Shown here in pieces: positions 45,940 to 55,817 of a stretch of DNA of 64,000 nucleotides. The stretch lies in NCBI GenBank assembly GCA_005502925.1, contig SCPD01000013.1, forward strand, positions 144,291 through 208,290. Reading direction: 5' to 3'. This stretch comes from Rhizobiales bacterium Y(2018). GTDB taxonomy: Bacteria > Pseudomonadota > Alphaproteobacteria > Rhizobiales > Aestuariivirgaceae. Below the pieces are notes generated by a model. The model saw only the letters and a list, made by a program, of their open reading frames with translations. It had not been told where the DNA came from and made no database searches. A program made the translations under genes and the position numbers. Each line of letters opens with the position of its first letter. Within the stretch, counting starts at the first letter, position 1.

Positions 45940-48900
45940 TTGTCGATCATCAACCATCCCGGCCCCGAGATCAGCGAAGCCATGGCGTCCGAGATCGCCG
46001 AGCGTCATTTCGGCCTGAAGGGCCTGAAAGGCCGGCTCGCCAGCGAGCGGGACCAGAATTTCCATTTCGGACCTAAGGGGGAAGGGGCGGTGCTCAAGAT
46101 CGTCAATGCCGCCGAGCCCGACGAGGCCATCCGCTTCCAGGTGGCGATGATCCGTCACATCAAGGCAGCCGATCCCGATCTCGCCGTGCCGCTGGTGCGC
46201 CTGTCCAAATCGGGCGAGGCCCTGCCGGTGATCGAGGACGGCAAGGGTGGACGCCATCTCATCCGCGCCGTCGATTATCTGGAGGGCGCGCCCTTTGCGG
46301 AAGCCGCCAAGACGCCGGAGCTGCTGGCGAGCTTCGGCAATTTCCTCGGCCGTCTCGACCGGGCGCTGCAGAGCTTCGGCCATGTCGGCGCCCATCGCGA
46401 TCTCGATTGGGATCTGCGCAAGGCCAGCCGCTCGCGGGCGCGGGTCGCCGCCATTGGGGACCCGGCGGCGCGCGAGATCTGCGACTACTTCATCACCCGC
46501 TTCGAGACCGAGATCGAGCCGCGCCTGGCGAAGCTCCGCGCCTCCGTCATCCACAATGACGCCAATGACTGGAACGTCCTGGTCTCGGCCGACGGCAAGT
46601 CCATTGCGGGCCTCATCGATTTCGGTGACGCGCTCCACACCGCCCTCATCTGCGAGATGGCGGTGGCGGCGGCTCACGCCATTCTCAATGCCGAGGATCC
46701 GTTGGGCGCGCTCTCTCATATGCTCGCCGCTTATCACCACGAGATGCCGCTGCAGCCTGAAGAGGTCGATCTCCTGTTCGATCTCGTCGCCATGCGGCTC
46801 GTCACCAGCGTGAGTATCTCGGCCGAACGTGCACCGCGCATCGCCGACAATCCCTATCTCAATATCAGCGAGCGGCCGGCCTGGGACATGCTGCGCCGCC
46901 TGCGCCGCATCGATCCCTTCATCGCGCGCGCCATCCTGCGCCAGGCCTGCGGCTTCGAGGTGGCGCCCGGTGCCGCGAAGGCCGCCGAATGGCTCGCCCG
47001 CAACCGCAAGAGCCTGAGCCCGATCTGGGGCCGGCCGCTTTCCAATCACCGCGTCCTGCAGGTGCCGTTCGGCGATGCGACGCATCCGCTCGTCAAGGCG
47101 GCGGCCGCCATGGATGTTGCCGCCTGCGAGACCGCCTGGCAGGCGCTGTGCAAATCGGAGAATGCCGAGCTCGGCATCGGCCCCTGGGGCGAGAATCGCG
47201 CCGTCTATGCGGGCGAGATGTTCCAGTCCAAGCTCATCGACAATGTGCGCCGCACCCGTCATCTGGGCCTCGACATCTTCGCCGATGCCGGCACGCCGGT
47301 CTTTACACCGCTGGCCGGCCGCGTGGCCTCCGTCGAGATCGAGCGCGAGCCGCTGGGTTATGGCTGTGTGGTCTTGATCAAGCATGAGCCCGAGCCGGGC
47401 ATCACCTTTTCGAGCCTGTGGGGTCATCTCTCGCATGAGACGGCGAAGCATCTGAAGAACGGCCAGACGCTCGCCGCCGGCGAGAAGATCGGCACGCTGG
47501 GCAGCTCAAAAGACAATGGCGGTTGGCTGCCGCATCTCCATCTTCAGCTCGTCGCTTATTCGACCGACGATATCGGGCCCATTCCGGGGGTCGGCGAGGA
47601 GGCCTATATCGATGTCTGGGCGAAGCTCTATCCGCCGGCTTATGATTTTGCCGGCCTGACGCCCGAAACCTTCCAGCGCGACGGCAGACCGGGCGACGAG
47701 ATCGTCGCCTTGCGCCGCAAGACGTTGCTGCCGAATTTGAGCATCTCCTTCCGCAAGCCGTTGAAGATGGTGCGCGGCGAGGGCGTGTGGCTCATTGCCG
47801 ATGATGGCCGCGCCTATCTCGACTGCTTCAACAATGTCGCGCATCTGGGCCATACCCATCCCGAGATCGTCGAGGTGATCGCGCGCGAGTCCGCGCGTCT
47901 CAACACCAATACGCGCTATCTGCACGACAATATGGTGGACTATGCCGAGAAGCTCGGCGCCACTTTGCCGGGCGATCTCAAAGTGGCGAGCTTCGTCTGC
48001 ACCGGCAGTGAGGCCAATGACCTCATGCTGCGCATGGCGCGCGCCAAGACGGGCGAGAAGGACATGGTGGTCGTCGACTGGGCCTATCACGGCCATGTCG
48101 CCGAGCTGATCGATATCAGCCCTTACAAATACAAGCGCGCCGGCGGCGCGGGCCGCCCGTCCCATGTCTGGGAAGCGCAATTGCCCGACACCTATCGCGC
48201 TCCCGCCGAGTGGCCCATCGAGGAGCATGGCAAACGTTTTGCCGAGAGCGTCGCCCGCCAGGTCGAGGCGATCCGCAAGGCGGGCAAGAAGCCGGCCGCT
48301 TTCATCGCCGAATCCATCCCGAGTTGCGCCGGGCAGATTTTCTTCCCGCCGCATTATCTGGAAGAGGCCTATCGCATCATCCACGAAGCCGGCGGCATCT
48401 GCGTCGCCGACGAGGTGCAAGTAGGCTTCGGCCGCGTCGGCACCCATATGTGGGCCTTCGAGACGCAAGGCGTCATCCCCGATGTGGTCACCATGGGCAA
48501 GCCGATCGGCAACGGCCATCCGCTCGCCGCTCTCGTCACCACGCCCGACATCGCCAAGGCCTTCAACAACGGCATGGAATATTTCAACACCTTCGGCGGC
48601 AATCCGGTGTCCTGCGCCATCGGCCTCAAGGTGCTGGAGATCATCGAGCGCGACCGCTTGCGCGACAATGCCAAGGCGATCGGCGACTATCTGATGGCGC
48701 GCTTCCGCGACATGCAGAAGCGGTATGAGGTGATCGGCGATGTGCGCGGCATGGGCCTGTTCTTAGGCCTCGATCTCGTGACCGACCGCGCGACCAAAGC
48801 CTATGCCACCGACTTCGCCAACCGCGTCGTCAATCTGGCGCGCGAGGAGGGCGTCTTGATCGGCACCGACGGGCCTTACGACAATGTCGTCAAGATGCGC

Positions 48901-48987
48901 CCGGCGATGATCTTTACGAGGCGCGAGGCCGATCTCCTGTGCGACGTGCTCGATCAGGCCTTTGCGAAGGCATCCGCCGAGACCTGA
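45940..48987 (+). CDS. trifunctional fusion: APH-type kinase, M23/LytM-type domain and class III aminotransferase (phospho-lyase-like)
   Basis: 1015 residues from TTG 45940 (GGAG upstream); TTG 45907 would add 11 residues. Residues about 25-350: aminoglycoside-phosphotransferase-type kinase with HNDANDWN (catalytic Asp207, Asn212) and metal Asp227 in LIDFGD. Residues about 400-560: M23/LytM metallopeptidase fold with H441xxxD445 and HLH (532-534), all zinc ligands intact. Residues about 590-1015: class III PLP aminotransferase with [11 protein letters not shown] and PLP Lys854 in TMGKPIGNG. In humans, hydroxylysine kinase (HYKK) and the phospho-lyases PHYKPL/ETNPPL come from the first and third families. 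The fusion therefore probably phosphorylates a hydroxy-amine and eliminates phosphate. There is no signal peptide, so the M23 domain would act in the cytoplasm. Confidence 0.85.
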   Translation: MSIINHPGPEISEAMASEIAERHFGLKGLKGRLASERDQNFHFGPKGEGAVLKIVNAAEPDEAIRFQVAMIRHIKAADPDLAVPLVRLSKSGEALPVIEDGKGGRHLIRAVDYLEGAPFAEAAKTPELLASFGNFLGRLDRALQSFGHVGAHRDLDWDLRKASRSRARVAAIGDPAAREICDYFITRFETEIEPRLAKLRASVIHNDANDWNVLVSADGKSIAGLIDFGDALHTALICEMAVAAAHAILNAEDPLGALSHMLAAYHHEMPLQPEEVDLLFDLVAMRLVTSVSISAERAPRIADNPYLNISERPAWDMLRRLRRIDPFIARAILRQACGFEVAPGAAKAAEWLARNRKSLSPIWGRPLSNHRVLQVPFGDATHPLVKAAAAMDVAACETAWQALCKSENAELGIGPWGENRAVYAGEMFQSKLIDNVRRTRHLGLDIFADAGTPVFTPLAGRVASVEIEREPLGYGCVVLIKHEPEPGITFSSLWGHLSHETAKHLKNGQTLAAGEKIGTLGSSKDNGGWLPHLHLQLVAYSTDDIGPIPGVGEEAYIDVWAKLYPPAYDFAGLTPETFQRDGRPGDEIVALRRKTLLPNLSISFRKPLKMVRGEGVWLIADDGRAYLDCFNNVAHLGHTHPEIVEVIARESARLNTNTRYLHDNMVDYAEKLGATLPGDLKVASFVCTGSEANDLMLRMARAKTGEKDMVVVDWAYHGHVAELIDISPYKYKRAGGAGRPSHVWEAQLPDTYRAPAEWPIEEHGKRFAESVARQVEAIRKAGKKPAAFIAESIPSCAGQIFFPPHYLEEAYRIIHEAGGICVADEVQVGFGRVGTHMWAFETQGVIPDVVTMGKPIGNGHPLAALVTTPDIAKAFNNGMEYFNTFGGNPVSCAIGLKVLEIIERDRLRDNAKAIGDYLMARFRDMQKRYEVIGDVRGMGLFLGLDLVTDRATKAYATDFANRVVNLAREEGVLIGTDGPYDNVVKMRPAMIFTRREADLLCDVLDQAFAKASAET

Positions 48988-49715
48988 AGCGCCGGCGCCA
49001 GCCGCTTCGCCCATTGCGCCTGGCCGGCGTCATCGGCGATGAGGTCCTGGCGGATCTCGATCAGTACCGCGTCGAGGCCGCGCGCCTCGCCATGCACCGG
49101 CACGGTCTGGTCGCTGTCATCGTCGATGCGATAGGGCTCGTTGGCGACGACATTGAGCCCCGGCTCCTGCAGCGCGGCGACCAGCGCCTCGCCATAGGCC
49201 GTCGACTTGCGGAACAGGATGCCGGCATGCCAGGGGCGCTGGAAGCCCTTGAAGACCGGCGTGAAGCTGTGCACGCCGAAGACGATGCTGCGTTTGCCGG
49301 CCGCCTGGCGCCGGTCCAGGAGATCGGCAACCGCCCGCTGGAACGGCCAGTAGAAATCATCGGCGCGCCGCTGGCGCTCTTCGGCGCTGAGGCCTTCATT
49401 GCCCGGAATGCGCGTGCTCTCACTGACCTCCGGAATCGAGGTCGGGACGCCGACCGGCCGGTTGCAGTCGATCAGGAGGCGCGAATAGCCGGACAGGATC
49501 AAAGGCGCATCGAGAGCCTTCGACAGGTCGCGCGCGATCGGCGCCACGCCGATATCCCAGGCGATATGGCGGGTGAGTTCGCCATCATCGAGGCCGAGCT
49601 TTTCATAGCGCGCCGGGATGTGGTTCGAGGCGTGCTCGCACAGCAGCACATAAGGCGATGTGCCGTCCGGATTGACCGTCTCGGCTGCCGGCGGGTCGAC
49701 CATCTCATGCCGCAT
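48954..49715 (-). CDS. N-formylglutamate amidohydrolase family protein
   Basis: 253 residues from ATG 49715. The family markers are LLCEHASNHIP near residue 25, SRLLIDCNRP near 77, FGVHSFTPVFKG near 145 and EIRQDLIADDAGQ near 223. HutG-type enzymes hydrolyse N-formylglutamate; relatives act on other N-acyl or gamma-glutamyl amides. Here it pairs by ATGA with the GS-like ligase rather than with histidine genes, so a different amide is likely. Its 3' end overlaps the fusion gene by 34 nt on the opposite strand. Confidence 0.8.
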   Translation of the reverse strand: MRHEMVDPPAAETVNPDGTSPYVLLCEHASNHIPARYEKLGLDDGELTRHIAWDIGVAPIARDLSKALDAPLILSGYSRLLIDCNRPVGVPTSIPEVSESTRIPGNEGLSAEERQRRADDFYWPFQRAVADLLDRRQAAGKRSIVFGVHSFTPVFKGFQRPWHAGILFRKSTAYGEALVAALQEPGLNVVANEPYRIDDDSDQTVPVHGEARGLDAVLIEIRQDLIADDAGQAQWAKRLAPALQVSADAFAKA

Positions 49716-51055
49716 CAATAGATCTCCGCATAACGCTGGCAGAGCGCATCGCCTTCGACGCCGGCGATGAGCTTCATCTCCATGCGCTTCATGCCGTGAT
49801 AGGTTTCCATGGCGACCGGGGCGAACCAGCCGGAGACGGTTGCATCGGCCTTGAGCGTGTCGAGCGCGGCGCTCAAGGATTGCGGCAAGCGCTGGATGCC
49901 GAGCTTCTTCTTCTCGGCTTCGCTCAAGGTTTCGGGATCGCCGCTGAAGATCGCCGGTGTGCCAAGCTTGGCGCGAATGCCTTCGATGCCGGCGCGGATG
50001 ACGGCGCCCAGCACCAGATGCGGGCAGGCAGTGGCATCCGCCGCGCGATATTCGAGATTGAATTGCCGCGCCGGATCCTTAGCCCCGATGCTGATGGTCG
50101 GACAGATTCGCAGTGAGGACTCGCGATCGCGTTCCCCGAACCACGTATAGGCCGAGCTCCAATGATGCGGCTGGAGACGCAGATAGGAGATGGGGCTCGG
50201 CGCGGTGAGTGCGACGAGCGCCGGCAGATGGCGCACGACGCCGGCAGCGAAAGCGCCGGCAAGCGCCGACACGCGGCCGGGTTTCTTCGCGTCGAAGGCG
50301 GTGGGCTTGCCCTGCTTGTTGACGAAGCTCAGATGCACATGGACACCGTTGCCGACGCCTGAGACCGCGGTCTTGGGCGCGAAGCTGGCGCGCCAGCCTT
50401 TGAGCCGCGCCACTTCGCGGGTGATCTCGCGGATGGCGACGCAACGGTCGGCGGCGACGAGGCCGGGGGCAGGGGCTGTGGTGATCTCGAACTGGTCGCG
50501 GCCATATTCGGCGATGAAATTTTCGGGCTCGCAGCCCGCTTCATCGAGCGCGCCGACGAGTTCGGGGCCGAAGGGATCGGCATGACGCAAGGCCGACAGC
50601 CCGAAGGCCGGCTCGCTCGACCAGCCGGCATTGCGGATCTGGAATTCCTGCTCGAAGGAGGCGATGACGCGCGAGCCGGTCTCCTTCTCGAAATCGGCGA
50701 GGGCCTTTTTGAGGAAAGCGCGCGGGCAGCACAGCCAGGGCGTGCCGTCGAGCTCGACGATGTCGCTCATCACGAAATCGAGCGCTGTCGCGGCACCGCG
50801 CGGATGGGTGCGGTAGCGCGCCTTGGGATCGGGCAGGAGACGCAGATCGCCGGCCGAACCCCAGGGATTGGGATCGGCGATGAGGTCGAAGGGCGTGAGC
50901 GACATATTGGCCGGCACCCAGCCGCAGGTTTTGTTGCCTTTGGCCTTCTCGTAGTCGCGCCGCGGCAGCGAGCGGCCGCGGGTGATCGCGGCATAGTCGG
51001 TGGTGACGAAAGTGGTGAGCTCGGTGAGGCCGGGCGTGGAAGATGCTTTGGCCAC
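49715..51055 (-). CDS. glutamine-synthetase family gamma-glutamyl ligase
   Basis: 446 residues. Catalytic features of GS are kept: metal Glu pair in FEQEFQI, Glu residues in AEYGRDQFEI, His in GNGVHVHLSF, Arg in YLRLQPHHW and GERDRESSLRI, and EYRAADATACPHL matching the ExR motif. The adenylylation-loop Tyr segment of housekeeping GlnA is not seen, so it is probably a specialised ligase that joins glutamate to an amine (PuuA/IpuC/GlnA4 type). It is downstream of the RpiR and cysteine hydrolase genes across a repeat. Confidence 0.88.
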   Translation of the reverse strand: MAKASSTPGLTELTTFVTTDYAAITRGRSLPRRDYEKAKGNKTCGWVPANMSLTPFDLIADPNPWGSAGDLRLLPDPKARYRTHPRGAATALDFVMSDIVELDGTPWLCCPRAFLKKALADFEKETGSRVIASFEQEFQIRNAGWSSEPAFGLSALRHADPFGPELVGALDEAGCEPENFIAEYGRDQFEITTAPAPGLVAADRCVAIREITREVARLKGWRASFAPKTAVSGVGNGVHVHLSFVNKQGKPTAFDAKKPGRVSALAGAFAAGVVRHLPALVALTAPSPISYLRLQPHHWSSAYTWFGERDRESSLRICPTISIGAKDPARQFNLEYRAADATACPHLVLGAVIRAGIEGIRAKLGTPAIFSGDPETLSEAEKKKLGIQRLPQSLSAALDTLKADATVSGWFAPVAMETYHGMKRMEMKLIAGVEGDALCQRYAEIY

Positions 51056-51072
51056 TAGTGCCTCCCCTCAAC

Positions 51073-51141
51073 CGTCATCCCGGCGAAAGCCGGGATCGTT
51101 CTGAAGGAATTTAATGGGTCCCGGCTTTCGCCGGGATGACG
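51073..51141. repeat. intergenic palindromic repeat, fourth family
   Basis: CGTCATCCCGGCGAAAGCCG (51073 on) and GGCTTTCGCCGGGATGACG (to 51141) are inverted arms, each itself a hairpin. This CGTCATCCCGGC-type repeat is very common in alphaproteobacteria. Related copies are at 56554-56655 and, in part, at 63912. It lies between the GS-like and hydrolase genes and could reduce read-through. Confidence 0.8.
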
Positions 51142-51161
51142 AAACTTGATAGGACCGAGCA

Positions 51162-51800
51162 TCAGGCGAGCTCCTTCAGCCGTTTGAGCACGGTTTCGGT
51201 GTCGGTGACCCAGCAATAGCCGCCGAAGGCCTTGAGCGCATTGTCGTGGCGGGCTTGCGTATAGGTGCCGCAGGCATCCTCGGGCAGGCTCACCAGATAG
51301 CCGCGGTCGGAGGCATCGCGCACCGCCATGTCGACGCATTGGTCGGTGACGACGCCGGAGATGATGAGATAGCGTATGCCGAGATTCTTCAGCACATAGT
51401 CGATATTGGTGGAGTTGAAGACGCCCGAGGAGGATTTCGGCAGCACGATCTCGTTGTCGATGGGGGTCAGCTCCTTGATCGGCTGGCCTTCCGGCAGCCC
51501 CTTCGGCACGAAGAGATTGGAGAGGCGATGGTCGAGCGAGATGTCGCGGCCGTCCTTGGTCAGCGCCTCGATGATCGTATGCAGCACCTGGACGCCCGAC
51601 ACGCGCGCCGCATGCAGCAGCTTCTGCGCATTGGGAATGGTTGTGGCCTTGAGCCGCTTGAAATAATAATGCTCGGCATTGAGCTCGGGATGCTGGGGAT
51701 CGAGCCCCGGCGTGCAGAAGATGGTCTGCAGGTCGACGAAGAGAACGGCGGTTTCCTCGCGCTTGTAAGGCGCATCGCGGGTGACGGTGGCAGGCTTCAT
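51162..51800 (-). CDS. isochorismatase-like cysteine hydrolase
   Basis: 212 residues from ATG 51800. The catalytic triad of the family is present: Asp23 in LFVDLQTIF, Lys122 in VLPKSSSGVF and Cys155 in SGVVTDQCVD (with the cis-peptide VV). Cysteine hydrolases of this group cut C-N bonds in carbamoyl or amide substrates (N-carbamoylsarcosine amidase, ureidoacrylate hydrolase, nicotinamidase). The substrate is not identifiable. The ATGA overlap with RpiR shows co-transcription. Confidence 0.85.
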   Translation of the reverse strand: MKPATVTRDAPYKREETAVLFVDLQTIFCTPGLDPQHPELNAEHYYFKRLKATTIPNAQKLLHAARVSGVQVLHTIIEALTKDGRDISLDHRLSNLFVPKGLPEGQPIKELTPIDNEIVLPKSSSGVFNSTNIDYVLKNLGIRYLIISGVVTDQCVDMAVRDASDRGYLVSLPEDACGTYTQARHDNALKAFGGYCWVTDTETVLKRLKELA

Positions 51801-52711
51801 GATTTGGCTTTCTGCTTCTTGCTGGGTTTGGATTTGGCGGGCGCCGGCATGTCGAGCACGACATTGTTGAGGCGCCGGTAATGCTCGATCTCCTCGAGCC
51901 TTGGGCGTACCTGCTTGTCGAGCTTGCCGGTGAAGGCGGTGACGAGCGCTTCGAGCTGCACCATGGTCGGCACCATCGTGTCGAAAGGCGAGATCGTGTC
52001 GACCGGGCCGGTGAGCGTCACCGTGGCGAAGGAGGCAATCGGCGACTTCCATTTGTCGGTGAGCAGGATGACGCGGGCGCCGCGCTCATGGGCCTGGCGG
52101 GTGAACTGCACCACGTCCTGCTGATAACGCCTCAGATCGAAGGCGACGACGAGATCCTGCTTGCCGATATCGGTGACGGTTTCGGCGAGATCGGCGAGCG
52201 AGCCATTGACCCAGACGGCGCCCGGCCGCAGCTGCACCAGATGCCGATGCAGGATCGCGGCAAGGAACCCGGTGAAGCGGCCGCCGATGCAATAGATGCG
52301 CTTCTTGGTATTGATCAGGATATCGGCCGCCTCGTTGAAGTCGGCGGGCAGGATATCGGACTGGCTCGATTTGAGCGTCGCGATCGTCGCTTCCGCATAG
52401 GACTGATAGAGGCCTTCGGCGCTCACCGCGGGCTTGCGGCTCTCGAGCATGGTGAGGGCGGAATTCATATGCGCCTCGAGCTCGGCCAGGAGCGCCTGCT
52501 GCATCTCGATGAAGCCGGAGAAGCCGAGCTTGGTGGCGAGCCTTATGACGGTCGGGTCGCTCACCTCGGCCTGCTGGGCGAGCCTTGACGCGGTGGCGAG
52601 ACCCGCCACCGGGTAATTGGCGAGCAGCACACGGATCACCTTGCGTTCCGCCGGTGTGTAGTCCGCCTCGCTGTCGATGAGCTTGTCTTTGAGTGCCATG
52701 ATGGTTGTCAT
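51797..52711 (-). CDS. MurR/RpiR-family regulator
   Basis: 304 residues: an N-terminal HTH_6 domain (about 5-80, LIDSEADYTPAERKVIRVLL ... EVSDPTVIRLATKLGFSGF) and a C-terminal SIS sugar-phosphate-binding domain (about 125-260, KRIYCIGGRFTGFLAAILHR). It heads the minus-strand operon and is divergent from the Liv-type importer. A phosphorylated inducer is typical of SIS domains, which fits a kinase elsewhere in this locus. Confidence 0.9.
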   Translation of the reverse strand: MTTIMALKDKLIDSEADYTPAERKVIRVLLANYPVAGLATASRLAQQAEVSDPTVIRLATKLGFSGFIEMQQALLAELEAHMNSALTMLESRKPAVSAEGLYQSYAEATIATLKSSQSDILPADFNEAADILINTKKRIYCIGGRFTGFLAAILHRHLVQLRPGAVWVNGSLADLAETVTDIGKQDLVVAFDLRRYQQDVVQFTRQAHERGARVILLTDKWKSPIASFATVTLTGPVDTISPFDTMVPTMVQLEALVTAFTGKLDKQVRPRLEEIEHYRRLNNVVLDMPAPAKSKPSKKQKAKS

Positions 52712-52768
52712 GCCTTCTGAAGAAAAAAATACAGAATGAACGGAAAATAGGCAATCTGTAAAATTTAA

Positions 52769-52796
52769 TTGACGCCGTCCCCCGGTTTGCTAGCCT
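52769..52796 (+). promoter_or_regulatory. putative sigma-70 promoter for the Liv-type operon
   Basis: TTGACG (52769-52774), a 16-bp spacer and TAGCCT (52791-52796), about 30 bp upstream of the GTG at 52827. The -10 is only a moderate match. An A-rich tract with GAAAAAAAT just upstream could be RpiR-bound, but no clear palindrome is seen. Confidence 0.4.
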
Positions 52797-52826
52797 GAAA
52801 GAAAACAGGACAGGGCAGGGTAGGAC

Positions 52827-54683
52827 GTGTTGGGCGGTCTCGGCGTATCGCGGGAATCCTTGATCAGCGGGCTGATGCTCGCCGCCATCGTCGCCGTCGC
52901 GGCGCTGGTCACCGGCTTTGCCTTCGGCGCCAATGGCGAGCGCATCGCCACCCTCTTTCTCATTTATCTCTGCGCCGTCCTGTCGATCTCGGTTTTCACC
53001 GGCGGATCGGGGATCACCTCCTTCGGCCATGCCGCTTTCATGGGTATAGGGGCCTATGTTTCGGGCATCCTTACCATGCCGAAAGCGCTGCAGGTATCGG
53101 CCTTGCCGCAATTGCCGGCCTTCCTGGCAGGGCATGAAACGGGCATCGTCGTCGCCGTTCTGGCGGTCGCCGCTGCGGGCCTGATCGCAGGGTTGATCAC
53201 CGGCGTGCCGGTGGCACGGCTCGGCGGCTCCTCCGCCTCGATCGCGACCCTGGCGCTCCTCATCATCATCCATGTGATTCTCAATGGCGCCCGCGAGATC
53301 ACCCGCGGCAGCCAGACTTTTTATGGCGTGCCGCGCCTCACCACCTTGCTGACGGCGCTCATTTTCGCCATGGCTTTCATCCTGATTGCGCGCCTCTTCC
53401 GCGATACGGGGCCGGGACTGCGCCTGCGCGCGACGCGCGAGAACGACGTGGCCGCCCAGGCCTGTGGCGTGTCGTTGTTCCAGGTGCGTTATATCGGCTG
53501 GATATTGAGCGCGATGCTCGGCGCCTTGGCGGGCGCCCTTTACGGCCATTTCCTCGGCGCCTTCTCGCCCAAGGACTTTTACTTCGACCTGACCTTCCTG
53601 CTCATCGCCATGCTGATCGTCGGTGGCATGCTCACCGTGACCGGCGCCATTGTCGGCACCGCGCTCATCACCGCGGTGATCCAGATCCTGCGTCTGGCGG
53701 AAGGTGGCATCGATCTGGGCTTCGTCCACATTCCGGTGATCTTCGGCCTGACGCAATTGGGCCTCGGCATGGCCCTGCTGCTCACCATCTGGCGGCGGCC
53801 GCTCGGCATCGTCGGCCTGCAGGAGCTGGGCCCCAAACTCAAGGCGCTGGTCGCGACCGCGCCTGCCGAAACGCCGGCGAAGCCGGCCTCGAGCGACAAG
53901 AGCCTCTCGGTTGCGAGCCTGTCGAAGCGTTTCGGCGGCCTGCAGGCCTGTGACGATCTTTCCTTCACCATCGCGCGGGGCAAGGTGACGGGCCTCATCG
54001 GCCCCAATGGCGCCGGCAAGACGACGCTGGTCAATCTGATCTGCGGCCAGCTCAAGCCGGATCGCGGCACGGTGATGATCGACGGCGAGAACATGGTGGG
54101 CCGCGCGCCGCATCTCATCGCCAAGGCAGGCCTCGGCCGCACCTTCCAGGCTATCAAGCTGTTCGACCGCATGACGGTGCTCGAGAATGTGACGGTCGCC
54201 GCCCTCACCATCGAAAGCAATCTGAGCGCGGCCCGCAAGGCGGCGGAGACGCTGCTGGCCCGGCTCGATCTCGCCAGGGAAGCGCAGCGCCTCGCCGGCA
54301 CCTTGGCCTATGGCGAGCGCCGCCGCCTCGAGATCGCCCGCGCATTGGCGCTGAAGCCGCGTTATCTGCTGCTCGACGAGCCGGCCGCCGGCATGAACCC
54401 GGTCGAGACCGAAGCGCTCAAGTCGATGCTCGACCGCATCCGCCATGATTTTGATCTGGGCCTTCTGGTCATCGAGCACGACATGCATCTCATCATGCGG
54501 CTTTGCGACCACATCGTGGTCATCAACAAGGGCCAGAAGATCGCCGAAGGCGCGCCCGCCGCCATCCGCCGCGATCCCAAGGTCATCGAAGCCTATATCG
54601 GGGCGGCGCCCGAGACGGAAATTTCGCCATCCACACCATCAACGGGAGGAGTAAAAAATGAAACTGCGATTGGCATTGCTTAG
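52827..54683 (+). CDS. LivM-LivG fusion: ABC permease and ATPase in one chain
   Basis: 618 residues from GTG 52827. Residues 1-330 form a LivM-type permease with about 9 membrane segments and GITSFGHAAFMGIGAY near 62-77. After a linker of about 25 residues, residues 355-605 form a LivG ATPase with Walker A GPNGAGKTT at 392-400, signature LAYGERRRLEIARAL and Walker B YLLLDEPAAGMNPVE. Both are normally separate proteins. The gene's last 26 nt overlap the binding-protein gene in another frame. Confidence 0.9.
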   Translation: MLGGLGVSRESLISGLMLAAIVAVAALVTGFAFGANGERIATLFLIYLCAVLSISVFTGGSGITSFGHAAFMGIGAYVSGILTMPKALQVSALPQLPAFLAGHETGIVVAVLAVAAAGLIAGLITGVPVARLGGSSASIATLALLIIIHVILNGAREITRGSQTFYGVPRLTTLLTALIFAMAFILIARLFRDTGPGLRLRATRENDVAAQACGVSLFQVRYIGWILSAMLGALAGALYGHFLGAFSPKDFYFDLTFLLIAMLIVGGMLTVTGAIVGTALITAVIQILRLAEGGIDLGFVHIPVIFGLTQLGLGMALLLTIWRRPLGIVGLQELGPKLKALVATAPAETPAKPASSDKSLSVASLSKRFGGLQACDDLSFTIARGKVTGLIGPNGAGKTTLVNLICGQLKPDRGTVMIDGENMVGRAPHLIAKAGLGRTFQAIKLFDRMTVLENVTVAALTIESNLSAARKAAETLLARLDLAREAQRLAGTLAYGERRRLEIARALALKPRYLLLDEPAAGMNPVETEALKSMLDRIRHDFDLGLLVIEHDMHLIMRLCDHIVVINKGQKIAEGAPAAIRRDPKVIEAYIGAAPETEISPSTPSTGGVKNETAIGIA

Positions 54684-55809
54684 CCTGACGGCGCTCGGCG
54701 CGCTGACTTTCGCCGCGCAAGCGGAAGACCTCAAGATCGGTCTCGCTTCGGCGCAGACCGGCACCTTGGCCTTCGGCGACCAGCCCTCGCTCGCCGGCCT
54801 CCAGCTGGCGGTCGACGAGATCAATGCGGCCGGCGGCTTCGGCGGCAAATACAAGGCCGTGCTCGATGTGAAGGACACACGTTCCGACACGGCGGCGACG
54901 GTGCAGGCGGCCCAGGAGCTCGTCGCCTCCGGCATCAACATCCTGATCACGCCCTGCGACGCCGATCCCTCGATCGCCGCCGGCCAGATCAGCCAGCCGG
55001 CCAAGGTCGTGACCTTCACTTTCTGCGGCACGACGCCGACCATCACCAGCGCCGTCGGCGACTTCATGTTCGGCACCTATCCGGCCGACAATGCGCAGGC
55101 GACGGTGCTTGCCGACTACGCCCATGAGAAGGGCTACAAGACCGCTTACATCCTCAAATCGCCGGACTCGGCCTATACGTTGAAGCTGCCGGAATATTTC
55201 CAGCAGGTCTTCACCAAGAAGGGCGGCACGATCGCCGGTGAAGGCACCTATTCGATGGGCCAGCAGGACTTCGCCGCCGAGGTCACCAAGATCAAGAGCC
55301 TCAGCCCGCAGCCCGACGTCGTCATGACGTCTGCCTATGAGCCGGACTTCCCGGCCTTCATCAAGCAGCTGCGCGCCGCCGGCGTCACCTCGCCGGTGCT
55401 GGGCTCTGACGGCATCGACACGCCCACCGTTGCCGGCCTCGGCGATGTGGTCGACGGTGTCATCCACTCTTCAGCGGGCCTGCCGTCGCCGGGAACGCCG
55501 CTCGAGACCTTCGCCAAGAAGTTCACCGAGAAGACCGGCAAGCCGTTCGACACGGTCTATATCGCCAATGGTTATGAGATCGGCCTCATCATCGATGCGG
55601 CGGTGAAAGCGGCGGGCTCGCTCGATCCGCAGGCCTTGCGCGATGCGGTTGCCAATCTGAAGGACGTCGAAGGCGTCACCGGCAAGATTACCTATGCCGG
55701 CACCGACCGCATGCCGTCGCGCGATATCGCGCTGGTCGAGATGAAGGGCGGGTCGCGCTCACTGGTCAAGACCGTGACGCCGAATCCGGCCGACGTCCCG
55801 GCACCCTGA
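54658..55809 (+). CDS. Liv-type amino-acid/amide substrate-binding protein
   Basis: 383 residues with a signal peptide cleaved after QAEDLKIG's AQA near residue 22. Leu/Ile/Val-binding fold: GLASAQTGTLAFGDQPSLAG, DEINAAGGFGGKYKAVLDVK, PCDADPSIAAGQISQ, and the hinge/second lobe GVTSPVLGSDGIDTP. It probably binds an amine, amide or amino acid for the HAAT importer. GGGAGGAG lies before the ATG. Confidence 0.88.
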   Translation: MKLRLALLSLTALGALTFAAQAEDLKIGLASAQTGTLAFGDQPSLAGLQLAVDEINAAGGFGGKYKAVLDVKDTRSDTAATVQAAQELVASGINILITPCDADPSIAAGQISQPAKVVTFTFCGTTPTITSAVGDFMFGTYPADNAQATVLADYAHEKGYKTAYILKSPDSAYTLKLPEYFQQVFTKKGGTIAGEGTYSMGQQDFAAEVTKIKSLSPQPDVVMTSAYEPDFPAFIKQLRAAGVTSPVLGSDGIDTPTVAGLGDVVDGVIHSSAGLPSPGTPLETFAKKFTEKTGKPFDTVYIANGYEIGLIIDAAVKAAGSLDPQALRDAVANLKDVEGVTGKITYAGTDRMPSRDIALVEMKGGSRSLVKTVTPNPADVPAP

Positions 55810-55817
55810 GGTAAGTC

